Assembly: GCA_905209725.1 (NCBI GenBank)
Contig: CAJLTZ010000054.1
Coordinates: 1-16,820 of the forward strand
Source of the DNA: an uncultured Muribaculaceae bacterium
GTDB lineage: Bacteria > Bacteroidota > Bacteroidia > Bacteroidales > Muribaculaceae
Length of the DNA: 16,820 bases
Reading direction: 5' to 3'
Below are positions 1 through 6,112 of the stretch, piece by piece (the stretch's first letter is position 1; each line of letters opens with the position of its first letter). A program made the position numbers and the translations under genes. Below the pieces are notes generated by a model that ran no database searches, had not been told where the DNA came from, and saw only the letters and a list, made by a program, of their open reading frames with translations.

Positions 1-11
1 TATTCATCTTA

Positions 12-43
12 CAAATTTAGGCATTTGCATTTTTTAACACAAA
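12..43 (-). promoter_or_regulatory. Bacteroidetes-type promoter pointing off the left edge
   Basis: Read on the minus strand, TTTG (43-40) is followed after 20 bases by TAAATTTG (19-12). This fits the Bacteroidetes primary sigma factor consensus (TTTG at -33, TAnnTTTG at -7, spacing about 19-21) exactly. It would start transcription within the first few bases of the window and serve a gene beyond the left edge, divergent from the Crp/Fnr gene. The call rests on motif match only; the served gene is not visible. Confidence 0.5.
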
Positions 44-85
44 ACATGCACCGGAAAAATCCGCTGGTCCGAAATATAATAGGGC

Positions 86-100
86 AGTCGCTGCGCGACT
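86..100. repeat. 15-bp palindrome, variant of a dispersed repeat
   Basis: AGTCGCTGCGCGACT forms a 6-bp perfect stem (AGTCGC/GCGACT) with a 3-base loop. It differs by one loop base from the palindromes at 3207-3221, 3298-3312, 16679-16693 and 16768-16782. Here it stands alone: no second copy is seen about 90 bp away on either side. It lies between the minus-strand promoter at the left edge and the Crp/Fnr gene. It is probably a degenerate or single member of the same intergenic repeat family. Confidence 0.65.
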
Positions 101-195
101 GGAGTGATTGCCGTACCCGTGGATGGTGGCGGCACTCCCGGACTTGTGGCAGAGCTGCGGGTCGGTGAGTGCTTTGCGAAATTTTTGAGTTGGGA

Positions 196-227
196 TTTGG
201 AGATTTGACTTTTTTTTGCTTAATTTG
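196..227 (+). promoter_or_regulatory. Possible promoter of the Crp/Fnr gene
   Basis: TTTG at 196-199 is followed by 20 bases and then TTAATTTG at 220-227, one mismatch from the Bacteroidetes -7 consensus TAnnTTTG. A second -7-like ATAATTTG lies at 231-238. Transcription from either would give a leader of about 35-50 bases ending in two tandem copies of ACTTACAA (253-268) shortly before the ATG at 280. The surrounding sequence is T-rich, so chance matches are likely. Confidence 0.35.
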
Positions 228-279
228 TTGATAATTTGAGTCGAGTTCGAAAACTTACAAACTTACAAACCTTTACGCT

Positions 280-966
280 ATGAACACAATGTATGAGATC
301 CTGATGAACATCCCCCTGTTCAAGGGCGCTTCCCACGATCAGATATCACTATTTCTCGAAAAGACCTCTCTTCAGTTTAAGAACTTCAAAACAGATGATA
401 AGGTGATATCCTTTGGAGAGAACTGTCAGTATGTGATCTGCATTCTCTCCGGCCGCCTTCGTCTTGAACATCCCGTGGCCCATGGGCAGGCCGTTGTAAC
501 CGAGACCATCGGCCCGGGCAGCGTGGTAGGCTTCGGTTCGCTCTTCGGCCTTAACACAAAATTTGAATTTGATGCCATCGCCCTCCAGGACAGCGGCCTG
601 ATGTATTTCTCCAAGGATAATTACCGCCAACTGCTGCAGTCGAGCCAGATTTACCTGATCAACTGCCTCAACTATTTGTCGCGCAAGGGCCAACGTTGCG
701 AGGAAGTGAGCAATGCGCTTCCCGGCTGCAACCTGAAATGCCGTCTGGCCGCTCTGGTGGCCCTTTCCACATATAATAATGCCGCCGACATCCGTATAGT
801 GTCGCGCGGACGCGACATCGCTGAAGTGCTCTGCTGCAACCGCGAATGCTACGCACGCGAGATTGAACTACTCGAACAAACCGGCCTTGTGAAGCGTATC
901 GACCCGCAAACCCTCTCGATTCTTTCACGTTCACAGCTTCTCCAGACCTGCAACGAGGAAAATTAG
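280..966 (+). CDS. Crp/Fnr family transcriptional regulator
   Basis: A 228-residue protein with the usual two-part layout of the Crp/Fnr family: an N-terminal cyclic-nucleotide-binding-like beta-roll (about residues 5-125) containing the characteristic alternation of Gly-turns (ISFGENCQYVICILSGRLRL, GPGSVVGFGSLFGL), a connecting helix, and a C-terminal winged helix (about 150-215) with a recognition helix around CNRECYAREIELLEQTGLVKR. There is no N-terminal cluster of cysteines as in oxygen-sensing Fnr, so an iron-sulfur sensor is unlikely; the ligand cannot be named. Such Bacteroidetes regulators often act on stress or redox genes, but the target is not visible here. The start at ATG 280 follows an A-rich leader and gives a normal family length. 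It is monocistronic as far as seen: the next gene begins 133 bp downstream with its own promoter-like sequence. Confidence 0.87.
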   Translation: MNTMYEILMNIPLFKGASHDQISLFLEKTSLQFKNFKTDDKVISFGENCQYVICILSGRLRLEHPVAHGQAVVTETIGPGSVVGFGSLFGLNTKFEFDAIALQDSGLMYFSKDNYRQLLQSSQIYLINCLNYLSRKGQRCEEVSNALPGCNLKCRLAALVALSTYNNAADIRIVSRGRDIAEVLCCNRECYAREIELLEQTGLVKRIDPQTLSILSRSQLLQTCNEEN

Positions 967-995
967 AACCGTTACCTTCGAAAAATTCCACCCGA

Positions 996-1027
996 TTCGA
1001 TTTATATCGATATTTTTCTTAAATTTG
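996..1027 (+). promoter_or_regulatory. Promoter of the MFS transporter gene
   Basis: TTCG (996-999, one mismatch to the -33 TTTG), a 20-base spacer, and TAAATTTG (1020-1027), a full match to the Bacteroidetes -7 consensus. The predicted transcript would begin near 1033 and have a leader of about 67 bases before the ATG at 1100. The -7 box is overlapped by the left arm of a 13-bp inverted repeat (see 1010-1096). Confidence 0.5.
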
Positions 1028-1096
1028 CAACTCGTATAAAGGATACCCTCTCTCCAAAATGTTAAGAGGATATAAACGCATTCTTAAGAAAAATAT
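1010..1096. repeat. 13-bp inverted repeat bracketing the MFS promoter and leader
   Basis: ATATTTTTCTTAA at 1010-1022 is the exact reverse complement of TTAAGAAAAATAT at 1084-1096, with 61 bases between. The left arm overlaps the -7 box and the right arm covers the translation start region just before the ATG at 1100. The right arm also forms part of a perfect 10-bp palindrome, TTCTTAAGAA (1081-1090). As the predicted transcript starts after the left arm, an RNA hairpin of both arms is unlikely; a DNA-level operator is possible, but A/T-rich chance pairing cannot be excluded. Confidence 0.6.
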
Positions 1097-1099
1097 ACA

Positions 1100-2470
1100 A
1101 TGACAGGAAAGACAAACATCAAGGTACGCCTTGCGGCAATGAACTTTCTCGAGTTTGCCGTCTGGGGCACGTATCTTGTATCGATGGGTATGTTCCTTGG
1201 CTCGCACGGCCTCGGCGAACAGGTGTTCTGGTTTTATACTGTGCAGGGCCTTGTGTCCATATTTATGCCTGCCCTCATCGGCATCATCGCCGACCGCTGG
1301 GTGCCGGCACAGATCACATTCAGCATCTGCCATTTGCTCGCAGGCGGTTTCATGATTGCCGCCGGCCTATGCGCGGCCGACATGCTCGCCACCCAGGGCA
1401 CACTGACCTTCGGGCCGCTGTTCACGCTATACACTCTTTCCGTAGCATTCTTCATGCCTACGATAGGTCTCGCCAATTCCGTGGCATTCAATGGTCTTGA
1501 GAAAAATCATCTCAGCACTATCGACGACTTCCCCCCAATCCGCACATTCGGCACCATCGGCTTCATCTGCGCCGAATTTGCCGTAAATTTCATAGCCATC
1601 GGCGGAGAGAAAATCCAGTTCAGCTACACCCAGTTTATCCTTTGCGGCTGCGTGAGCCTCCTGCTCGCCCTTTATTCGCTTACTCTTCCTGCCTGCCCTG
1701 TGGCAAAGGGCGGAAACAAGAAATCCCTTTCCGACGCCCTCGGACTCAAGGCATTCACCCTCTTCAAGCATAAGGATATGGCGATGTTCTTCATATTCAG
1801 TATGCTTCTTGGTGTGTCGCTGCAGATCACAAACAGTTATGGCTCGATGTATATCAACCATTTCAACGAGGTGCCTGAATATGCCGGAGGTTTCTGGGCT
1901 GTTAATCCCACCTTCCTCATCTCCATTTCGCAATGCGCAGAGGCCCTCTGCATACTCGCCATCCCATTCTTCCTGCATAGAATCGGCATCAAAGGCGTGA
2001 TGCTCATGGCAATGTTCTCCTGGGTGCTCCGCTTTGGTTTCTTCGGCATCGGCAACACGAATCCGAGCGGTATCACATTCCTCATCCTCTCGTGCATTGT
2101 TTACGGTGTGGCGTTCGACTTCTTCAATGTGTCGGGCGGCCTATACGTGGATTCCCGCGTGGCACCCGCACAGCGCTCATCGGCGCAGGGTCTCTTCATG
2201 CTTATGACCAATGGTGTCGGTGCATCCATCGGTACGGTGCTTGCCGGCACATGCGTGGTAAATAAACTCGTCAACGTGCCCGGACTTGACGCCGTGCAGC
2301 AACTTCAGGGATGGCGCGAAAGCTGGTTTATCTTCGCAGGTTACGCTCTGATAGTGGCCCTTCTCTTCCTCTTCTGCTTCCATGAGAATAAGAATGCCGC
2401 TCGCGTGGGTGAACCGGAAATCCGCAGAGAATCCTCAGAAAGCGACAACCCGGCAGGACTCACTGAATAA
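1100..2470 (+). CDS. MFS transporter, nucleoside:H+ symporter (NupG/XapB-like)
   Basis: A 456-residue, strongly hydrophobic protein with about 12 predicted membrane segments. The N-terminus (VRLAAMNFLEFAVWGTYLVSMGMFL) carries the MNFLEFxxWGxY pattern typical of the nucleoside:H+ symporter family within the major facilitator superfamily, and IIADRWVPAQ after the second segment matches the family's cytoplasmic loop. Members import nucleosides such as uridine, adenosine or xanthosine with protons; the exact substrate cannot be told from sequence. The hydrophilic tail (about 430-456) is charged and probably cytoplasmic. Length is slightly above the 415-420 residues of the E. coli members. The stop lies 17 bp before the rsmE start, suggesting co-transcription. 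Alternative: a related sugar/polyol MFS carrier, less likely given the N-terminal motif. Confidence 0.85.
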   Translation: MTGKTNIKVRLAAMNFLEFAVWGTYLVSMGMFLGSHGLGEQVFWFYTVQGLVSIFMPALIGIIADRWVPAQITFSICHLLAGGFMIAAGLCAADMLATQGTLTFGPLFTLYTLSVAFFMPTIGLANSVAFNGLEKNHLSTIDDFPPIRTFGTIGFICAEFAVNFIAIGGEKIQFSYTQFILCGCVSLLLALYSLTLPACPVAKGGNKKSLSDALGLKAFTLFKHKDMAMFFIFSMLLGVSLQITNSYGSMYINHFNEVPEYAGGFWAVNPTFLISISQCAEALCILAIPFFLHRIGIKGVMLMAMFSWVLRFGFFGIGNTNPSGITFLILSCIVYGVAFDFFNVSGGLYVDSRVAPAQRSSAQGLFMLMTNGVGASIGTVLAGTCVVNKLVNVPGLDAVQQLQGWRESWFIFAGYALIVALLFLFCFHENKNAARVGEPEIRRESSESDNPAGLTE

Positions 2471-2487
2471 AGTATTCTCTGAATAAG

Positions 2488-3198
2488 ATGATTCAGTTCT
2501 ATTGTCCCGACATCGAAGCCAGCGGCGAACTCCCCGATGGGGAGTCGGCTCATTGTTGCCGTGTGCTCCGTATGCGGGAAGGCGACAGGATTCAGGTGGT
2601 AGACGGACAGGGGTTCGTATACGACTGCGAAATCATCGACGCCCATCCCAAGCACACCGGTGTCAGCATCCTGTCGCGCCAGAAGCAGGAACGGCATTGG
2701 CAATCGTCGATTACGCTTGCAGTGGCGCCTACGAAAAATTTCGACCGTATGGAATGGCTCGTGGAGAAGGCAATAGAGATTGGAGTAGACAGGATTGCCT
2801 TCATCAAATGCGACCGCAGCGAACGCAAGCAGGTGAAAGATGAGCGAGTGATGAAGATAGCCGTCTCGGCGATGAAGCAGAGCCTCAAGGCCCGGCTTCC
2901 CGAACTTGATGCGAATCTCTCATTCCGCGAGTTTGTGACCGGTTGCGATGCCGGGCAGCGCTTCATCGCCTATTGCAACGACAGCGTGGAACGCAAGGAA
3001 TTCGCCCGGGAGTATGATCCCAGACAATCGATGGCCATAATAATAGGCCCCGAGGGCGATTTCAGCGGCGATGAGGTGAAACTGGCAATGGAGAAAGGCT
3101 TTATCCCCGTCACCTTAGGCAATACGCGGCTCCGCACAGAGACCGCCGCTCTCTATGCCCTCACGGCTGCGCATACCCTGCAATCGATTAATGATTGA
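2488..3198 (+). CDS. rsmE: 16S rRNA (uracil(1498)-N(3))-methyltransferase RsmE
   Basis: A 236-residue protein, close to the usual length (about 230-245). RsmE uses S-adenosylmethionine to methylate N3 of U1498 in helix 44 of 16S rRNA in the small ribosomal subunit. The N-terminal PUA-like part (about 1-70) holds the HCCRVLRMREGD segment (family: H..VLR...GD). The C-terminal SPOUT knot domain shows IIGPEGDFSGDEV (about 189-201) and LGNTRLRTETAALYAL (about 211-226), the two cofactor-binding motifs. LAVAPTKNFDRMEWLVEKAIEIGVDRI matches the start of the catalytic domain. The gene follows the MFS gene after 17 bp, likely in the same transcript. The start ATG at 2488 gives the family's normal MIQFYCPD-type N-terminus. 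Confidence 0.95.
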   Translation: MIQFYCPDIEASGELPDGESAHCCRVLRMREGDRIQVVDGQGFVYDCEIIDAHPKHTGVSILSRQKQERHWQSSITLAVAPTKNFDRMEWLVEKAIEIGVDRIAFIKCDRSERKQVKDERVMKIAVSAMKQSLKARLPELDANLSFREFVTGCDAGQRFIAYCNDSVERKEFAREYDPRQSMAIIIGPEGDFSGDEVKLAMEKGFIPVTLGNTRLRTETAALYALTAAHTLQSIND

Positions 3199-3205
3199 TG
3201 ATTGA

Positions 3206-3313
3206 TAGTCGCGGAGCGACTACATTGCATATTATCCGCGTACAAGCCTGAGCGAAGCGAAGGGCAGTGCGCGAAAAATGGAAATATAAAGAAAACCAGT
3301 CGCGGAGCGACTA
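3206..3313 (+). repeat. Composite dispersed repeat, copy A (two palindromes plus conserved core)
   Basis: Two identical palindromes AGTCGCGGAGCGACT (3207-3221 and 3298-3312), 91 bp apart and in the same orientation, frame a core containing TTGCATATTATCCGCG (3225-3240), CGAAGCGAAG (3253-3262) and GTGCGC (3267-3272). A second copy with the same order and similar spacing (89 bp) lies inverted at 16678-16783. No coding sequence is present in it. It sits just after the rsmE stop and ends 27 bp before kdsA, so it is in a transcribed or intercistronic region. Each palindrome could form a 7-bp hairpin (TAGTCGC/GCGACTA in the first). Confidence 0.85.
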
Positions 3314-3340
3314 CCCTTTAAAAATTCAAAATTAATAGAG

Positions 3341-4165
3341 ATGCAAGATATAACTCAATATCTCACTTCAAGCCCCTCCGGCAATTTCTTCCTCCTGGCC
3401 GGTCCCTGTGTGATTGAGGGCGAAGAGATGGCTCTCGATATCGCTGAGCAGGTGGTTAAAATCACGAGCGGCCTCGACATTCCCTATGTGTTCAAAGGCT
3501 CTTACCGCAAGGCCAACCGTAGCCGCCTCGATTCCTTCACAGGTATCGGTGATGAAAAGGCGCTCAAGATATTGCGAAAGGTTCGTGAGGAATTCCATAT
3601 CCCGGTGGTGACTGATATCCATACAGCCGAGGAGGCCTCTATGGCTGCAGAATATGTAGACATCCTTCAGATACCCGCTTTCCTTTGCCGCCAGACCGAC
3701 CTGCTTGTTGCCGCAGCCGAAACAGGTCGCTTTGTGAACATCAAGAAGGGGCAGTTCCTCTCTCCTCAATCGATGCGTTTTGCCGTGGACAAAGTGCGTC
3801 AGAGCGGAAATCTTCAGGTAGGTGTCACAGAGCGAGGCACATTCTTCGGATATGGCGACCTGGTGGTGGATATGCGTTCGATTCCGGTGATGCATCGCGA
3901 ATGCAATTGCCCCGTAATCGCAGATATCACTCACTCTCTCCAGCAACCCAACTCCGCATCCGGCGTGACCGGTGGCCGTCCTGAATTGATCTCCTGCATC
4001 GGCGCGGCATCCATTGCCGTGGGAGCTGACGGTATCTTCATTGAGACGCATCGCGATCCCTCTAAGGCCAAGAGCGACGGCGCCAACATGCTGCCACTCG
4101 GCAAACTAGAGCGCCTACTCCGCAACCTGACCACCCTACGTGTTGCAGTAAATTCCTTTGTTTGA
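3341..4165 (+). CDS. kdsA: 3-deoxy-8-phosphooctulonate synthase (KDO-8-phosphate synthase)
   Basis: A 274-residue cytoplasmic TIM-barrel enzyme that condenses phosphoenolpyruvate with arabinose-5-phosphate to give Kdo-8-phosphate, the precursor of the Kdo sugar of LPS inner core. Recognisable motifs: LLAGPCVIEG (about 18-27), FKGSYRKANRSR, LQIPAFLCRQTDLL, NIKKGQFLSPQSM, ERGTFFGYGDLVVDMRSIPVM, DITHSLQQPN and ETHRDPSKAKSDGANMLPL. Cys23 in the GPC motif replaces the Asn of the E. coli enzyme and, with His198, Glu235 and Asp246, fits the four metal ligands known in the Aquifex enzyme (Cys11, His185, Glu222, Asp233). This places it in the metal-dependent class. Length is normal. ATG 3341 follows AATTAATAGAG, a reasonable start. 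It ends at a strong terminator and may have its own promoter or be read from rsmE through the repeat. Confidence 0.96.
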   Translation: MQDITQYLTSSPSGNFFLLAGPCVIEGEEMALDIAEQVVKITSGLDIPYVFKGSYRKANRSRLDSFTGIGDEKALKILRKVREEFHIPVVTDIHTAEEASMAAEYVDILQIPAFLCRQTDLLVAAAETGRFVNIKKGQFLSPQSMRFAVDKVRQSGNLQVGVTERGTFFGYGDLVVDMRSIPVMHRECNCPVIADITHSLQQPNSASGVTGGRPELISCIGAASIAVGADGIFIETHRDPSKAKSDGANMLPLGKLERLLRNLTTLRVAVNSFV

Positions 4166-4191
4166 TTTTTCAAGGGCAATAAGATATACTT

Positions 4192-4216
4192 AAGGGTTGC
4201 GAATCTCGCAACCCTT
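4192..4216. terminator. Bidirectional rho-independent terminator between kdsA and the MscS-type gene
   Basis: AAGGGTTGCGA (4192-4202), a 3-base loop ATC, and TCGCAACCCTT (4206-4216) form a perfect 11-bp stem. On the plus strand it is followed by TATAATTTC and on the minus strand by AAGTATATCTTATT. It lies 27 bp after the kdsA stop and 24 bp after the end of the convergent minus-strand gene, so it can serve both. Confidence 0.85.
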
Positions 4217-4239
4217 TATAATTTCAAAATTCAAAATTC

Positions 4240-5700
4240 TCAACTCTTATAGACTCCGTCGGGAGGCGTGCCGGGTGCAAGCGGCGTGCCTGATCCCCTG
4301 AAGAAGGGATAGGGGATGCCGAATATCGGTGCCGGATTCTTGCCCGGGCTCATGAAGCCATCTGCAAGAGTGTCGCGTCCCGTGACAGCCTCGAATGTAT
4401 ACAGGTTGAATTTATAAAGCATTGCTGCCATATGCTCGAACACACCTGCCATGATTCCCTCATAAGGAATCCAACTCGATGTCGACGTGAAGCAGTATAT
4501 CTGCAGCGGAATGCCGTTGGTGGTCTGGGGCAGTGTGGTCACAAAGCAAGTGTCGGCGTGTGAGATATTCGGGTTCTTGCTGAGCCATATCTGCATGTAT
4601 GCGCGGAACACGCCGAGGTTCGTGTCTATGGTGCCGTCGGCAAGTCCCGCGCTGTTGGCGACATCCTCCGTTTTTCCCGCAGCCTTCTGTTCGCGCTTCT
4701 TTGCAATCCAATCGGTCATAAGCGGAATCTTTGCAAATTCGTCAAGCATTGCCTCGGTGGTTTCCATCACGCTGTCGGCATCAATCATATAACTGCGCTG
4801 GATGCGGCGCGTATGCGAAATCTGCATGTTGCGCATATTCTTGAAGCCCTTGGACAGTAAAGAATATGGAGGGATGGTGGAGACCGTCTTGTCCCAATTT
4901 ATAATCTTAACCTGTGTAAGGGACACTTCATCCACAGTGCCGTTGGCATCGCTGTCAGGGATCGAAATCCAATCGCCAACATGCAGCGAATCATTCTGCG
5001 ACAGTTGCACGCCTGCCACAATTCCAAGTATAGAATCCCGGAACACCAGCATCAGCACAGCCGCAAAGGCGCCCAAGCCGGCCAATAGCGTGTCAGGCGA
5101 TTTGTCGACAAGCACGGCAGCAATAATCACAATCGCCACGGCCCAGATGAAAAATTTCACCACCTGAACAATCCCTTTAAGTGGAAGTTTGCGCACATTG
5201 TCGCGCTCATCAAAAGAGCGCCAGATCACATCGCATAATGTGCAGAGAGACCAGGCAAACATTGCGGCGAAGTATGCCCAGGCAATGCGCGTGAGCCATG
5301 TCAGCACTCCCATATGGAGGTAGAGCGTAAACTGGATGAGGATTAGGAAAATCAGCGGCGGGATGATGCGGCATGCCTTCACAAAGAAATGCCGCTGCGC
5401 CAGATAACTGTAGAATTTCGATTTCAGCACTTTTGACAGTCCGCGAAGTGCCCATACAAGAATCCATTTGATGATCTCGCCAATAATGATGGACACCGCG
5501 CACACCACAATCACATAAAGCCACATGAACAAAGTCTCGCTATTGGGTGCTCCAACAAGATCCATTATCCAGTGAACAAACTTCATCAGCAGTCGCGCAA
5601 CGGCATATGTGTTCTCATCTCTGGCTATCTCCGTGGGCACCACTTTCGAGGCGGTATGCGCGGCTTTTGAGGCCGTCAGCAATATGAATTGTAGGCTCAT
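4240..5700 (-). CDS. MscS-family mechanosensitive ion channel, YbdG-like
   Basis: A 486-residue inner-membrane protein. Hydrophobic segments lie at about 58-78, 112-130, 134-156 and 178-197, followed by the pore-lining segment at about 204-228 (LLAGLGAFAAVLMLVFRDSI, with the Gly/Ala pattern of MscS TM3). The cytoplasmic beta domain follows with VGDWISIPDSDANGTVDEVS and VKIINWDKTVSTIPPYSLLSKGFKNMR, which match the YbdG (miniconductance) branch more than small MscS. The long C-terminal part (about 295-486) is also YbdG-like, ending in a Pro/Gly-rich tail. Such channels open on membrane tension to release solutes during osmotic downshock. The start at 5700 is supported by AAGGA ten bases before the ATG. 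It is convergent with kdsA, divergent from ndk and has no operon partner. A 21-bp tandem duplication lies directly upstream. Confidence 0.9.
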   Translation of the reverse strand: MSLQFILLTASKAAHTASKVVPTEIARDENTYAVARLLMKFVHWIMDLVGAPNSETLFMWLYVIVVCAVSIIIGEIIKWILVWALRGLSKVLKSKFYSYLAQRHFFVKACRIIPPLIFLILIQFTLYLHMGVLTWLTRIAWAYFAAMFAWSLCTLCDVIWRSFDERDNVRKLPLKGIVQVVKFFIWAVAIVIIAAVLVDKSPDTLLAGLGAFAAVLMLVFRDSILGIVAGVQLSQNDSLHVGDWISIPDSDANGTVDEVSLTQVKIINWDKTVSTIPPYSLLSKGFKNMRNMQISHTRRIQRSYMIDADSVMETTEAMLDEFAKIPLMTDWIAKKREQKAAGKTEDVANSAGLADGTIDTNLGVFRAYMQIWLSKNPNISHADTCFVTTLPQTTNGIPLQIYCFTSTSSWIPYEGIMAGVFEHMAAMLYKFNLYTFEAVTGRDTLADGFMSPGKNPAPIFGIPYPFFRGSGTPLAPGTPPDGVYKS

Positions 5701-5715
5701 ATTCAGTTATTCCTT

Positions 5716-5757
5716 AGTTTATATAGACAATCCTTGAGTTTATATAGACAATCCTTG
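5716..5757. repeat. 21-bp perfect tandem duplication upstream of the MscS-type gene
   Basis: Two head-to-tail identical 21-bp units (5716-5736 and 5737-5757), each beginning AGTTTATATAGACAATCC, occur 16 bp upstream of the minus-strand ATG at 5700. The preceding TCCTT (5711-5715) extends the periodicity. On the minus strand it lies in the 5' leader or promoter of the channel gene. Confidence 0.9.
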
Positions 5758-6040
5758 ATATATTTACAATGGGGCGGTCGCTTTGGTTCAGAAAAATCGC
5801 TTTTGTGTCTGCGATTTTCAAGACGGAATGCGGTGAATGCTGATAATGGGATATTTAGGTGGTTGTTAACAAATATTAACACATTGTAACTTGCGTTATT
5901 GCACACTTCTTTTCGAGTGTGCATTTAATTTAAAACCATGTTGTAAAACATATTTTGGGCGTAAAACCGCTAATAATGGGAAGTTAAGGGGTGAAATTTT
6001 GGAGGCTCGAAAAAAATTTAGAAAAAATAACATAAAAATA

Positions 6041-6072
6041 TTGGAATTTTTCGAGTTGAATGGTTAACTTTG
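6041..6072 (+). promoter_or_regulatory. Promoter of ndk
   Basis: TTGG (6041-6044), 20 bases, then TAACTTTG (6065-6072), which matches the Bacteroidetes -7 consensus TAnnTTTG fully. The predicted transcript starts near 6078 and gives a leader of about 35 bases to the ATG at 6113. Upstream is a long A-rich tract, as is common at strong promoters of this phylum. Confidence 0.6.
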
Positions 6073-6112
6073 GGAGTGAGAGAAACAAAAATCTTAAAAA
6101 GTGTTTAAACCC

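Larger units (their letters stand above)
5701..6112. other. Divergent 412-bp intergenic region between the MscS-type gene and ndk
   Basis: No convincing gene lies here. Structure seen: a 21-bp tandem duplication at 5716-5757 next to the MscS-type start; an 8-bp inverted repeat AAAATCGC/GCGATTTT (5793-5800 and 5811-5818, 10-base loop); TGTTAA-N6-TTAACA (5864-5881); TGCACACT/AGTGTGCA (5900-5907 and 5916-5923, 8-base loop); ATGTT-GTAA-AACAT (5938-5951); and an imperfect direct repeat of 21 bp, 17 matches, with shared core ATAATGGGA (5839-5859 and 5969-5989). The last part is A/T-rich and ends in the ndk promoter. It probably carries 5' regions and operators of both flanking genes. Confidence 0.6.

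Noticed and set aside
3207..3312. Paired identical 15-mers as a minimal CRISPR array
   Set aside because: Only two repeats per locus, repeats too short, spacing of about 90 bp too long, the inter-repeat sequence is itself conserved between the loci, and no cas genes are present.
3368..4051. Minus-strand open frame of 227 codons
   Set aside because: Antisense to kdsA, which is certain from many conserved motifs.
5864..5881. TGTTAA-N6-TTAACA as a Crp/Fnr box
   Set aside because: The half-sites do not match TTGAT/ATCAA or TGTGA/TCACA, and the region is A/T-rich, so no named regulator can be assigned.
5703..5924. Minus-strand open frame of 73 codons ending 3 bp before the MscS-type gene
   Set aside because: Its sequence runs through the hairpins and the 21-bp tandem repeat of the intergenic region, has no family resemblance and no good start region. 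An upstream leader peptide cannot be excluded but is not supported.
6101..6112. GTG start for ndk four codons upstream
   Set aside because: It would add MFKP before the conserved MEQTLVILKP start; the ATG at 6113 fits the family N-terminus better.
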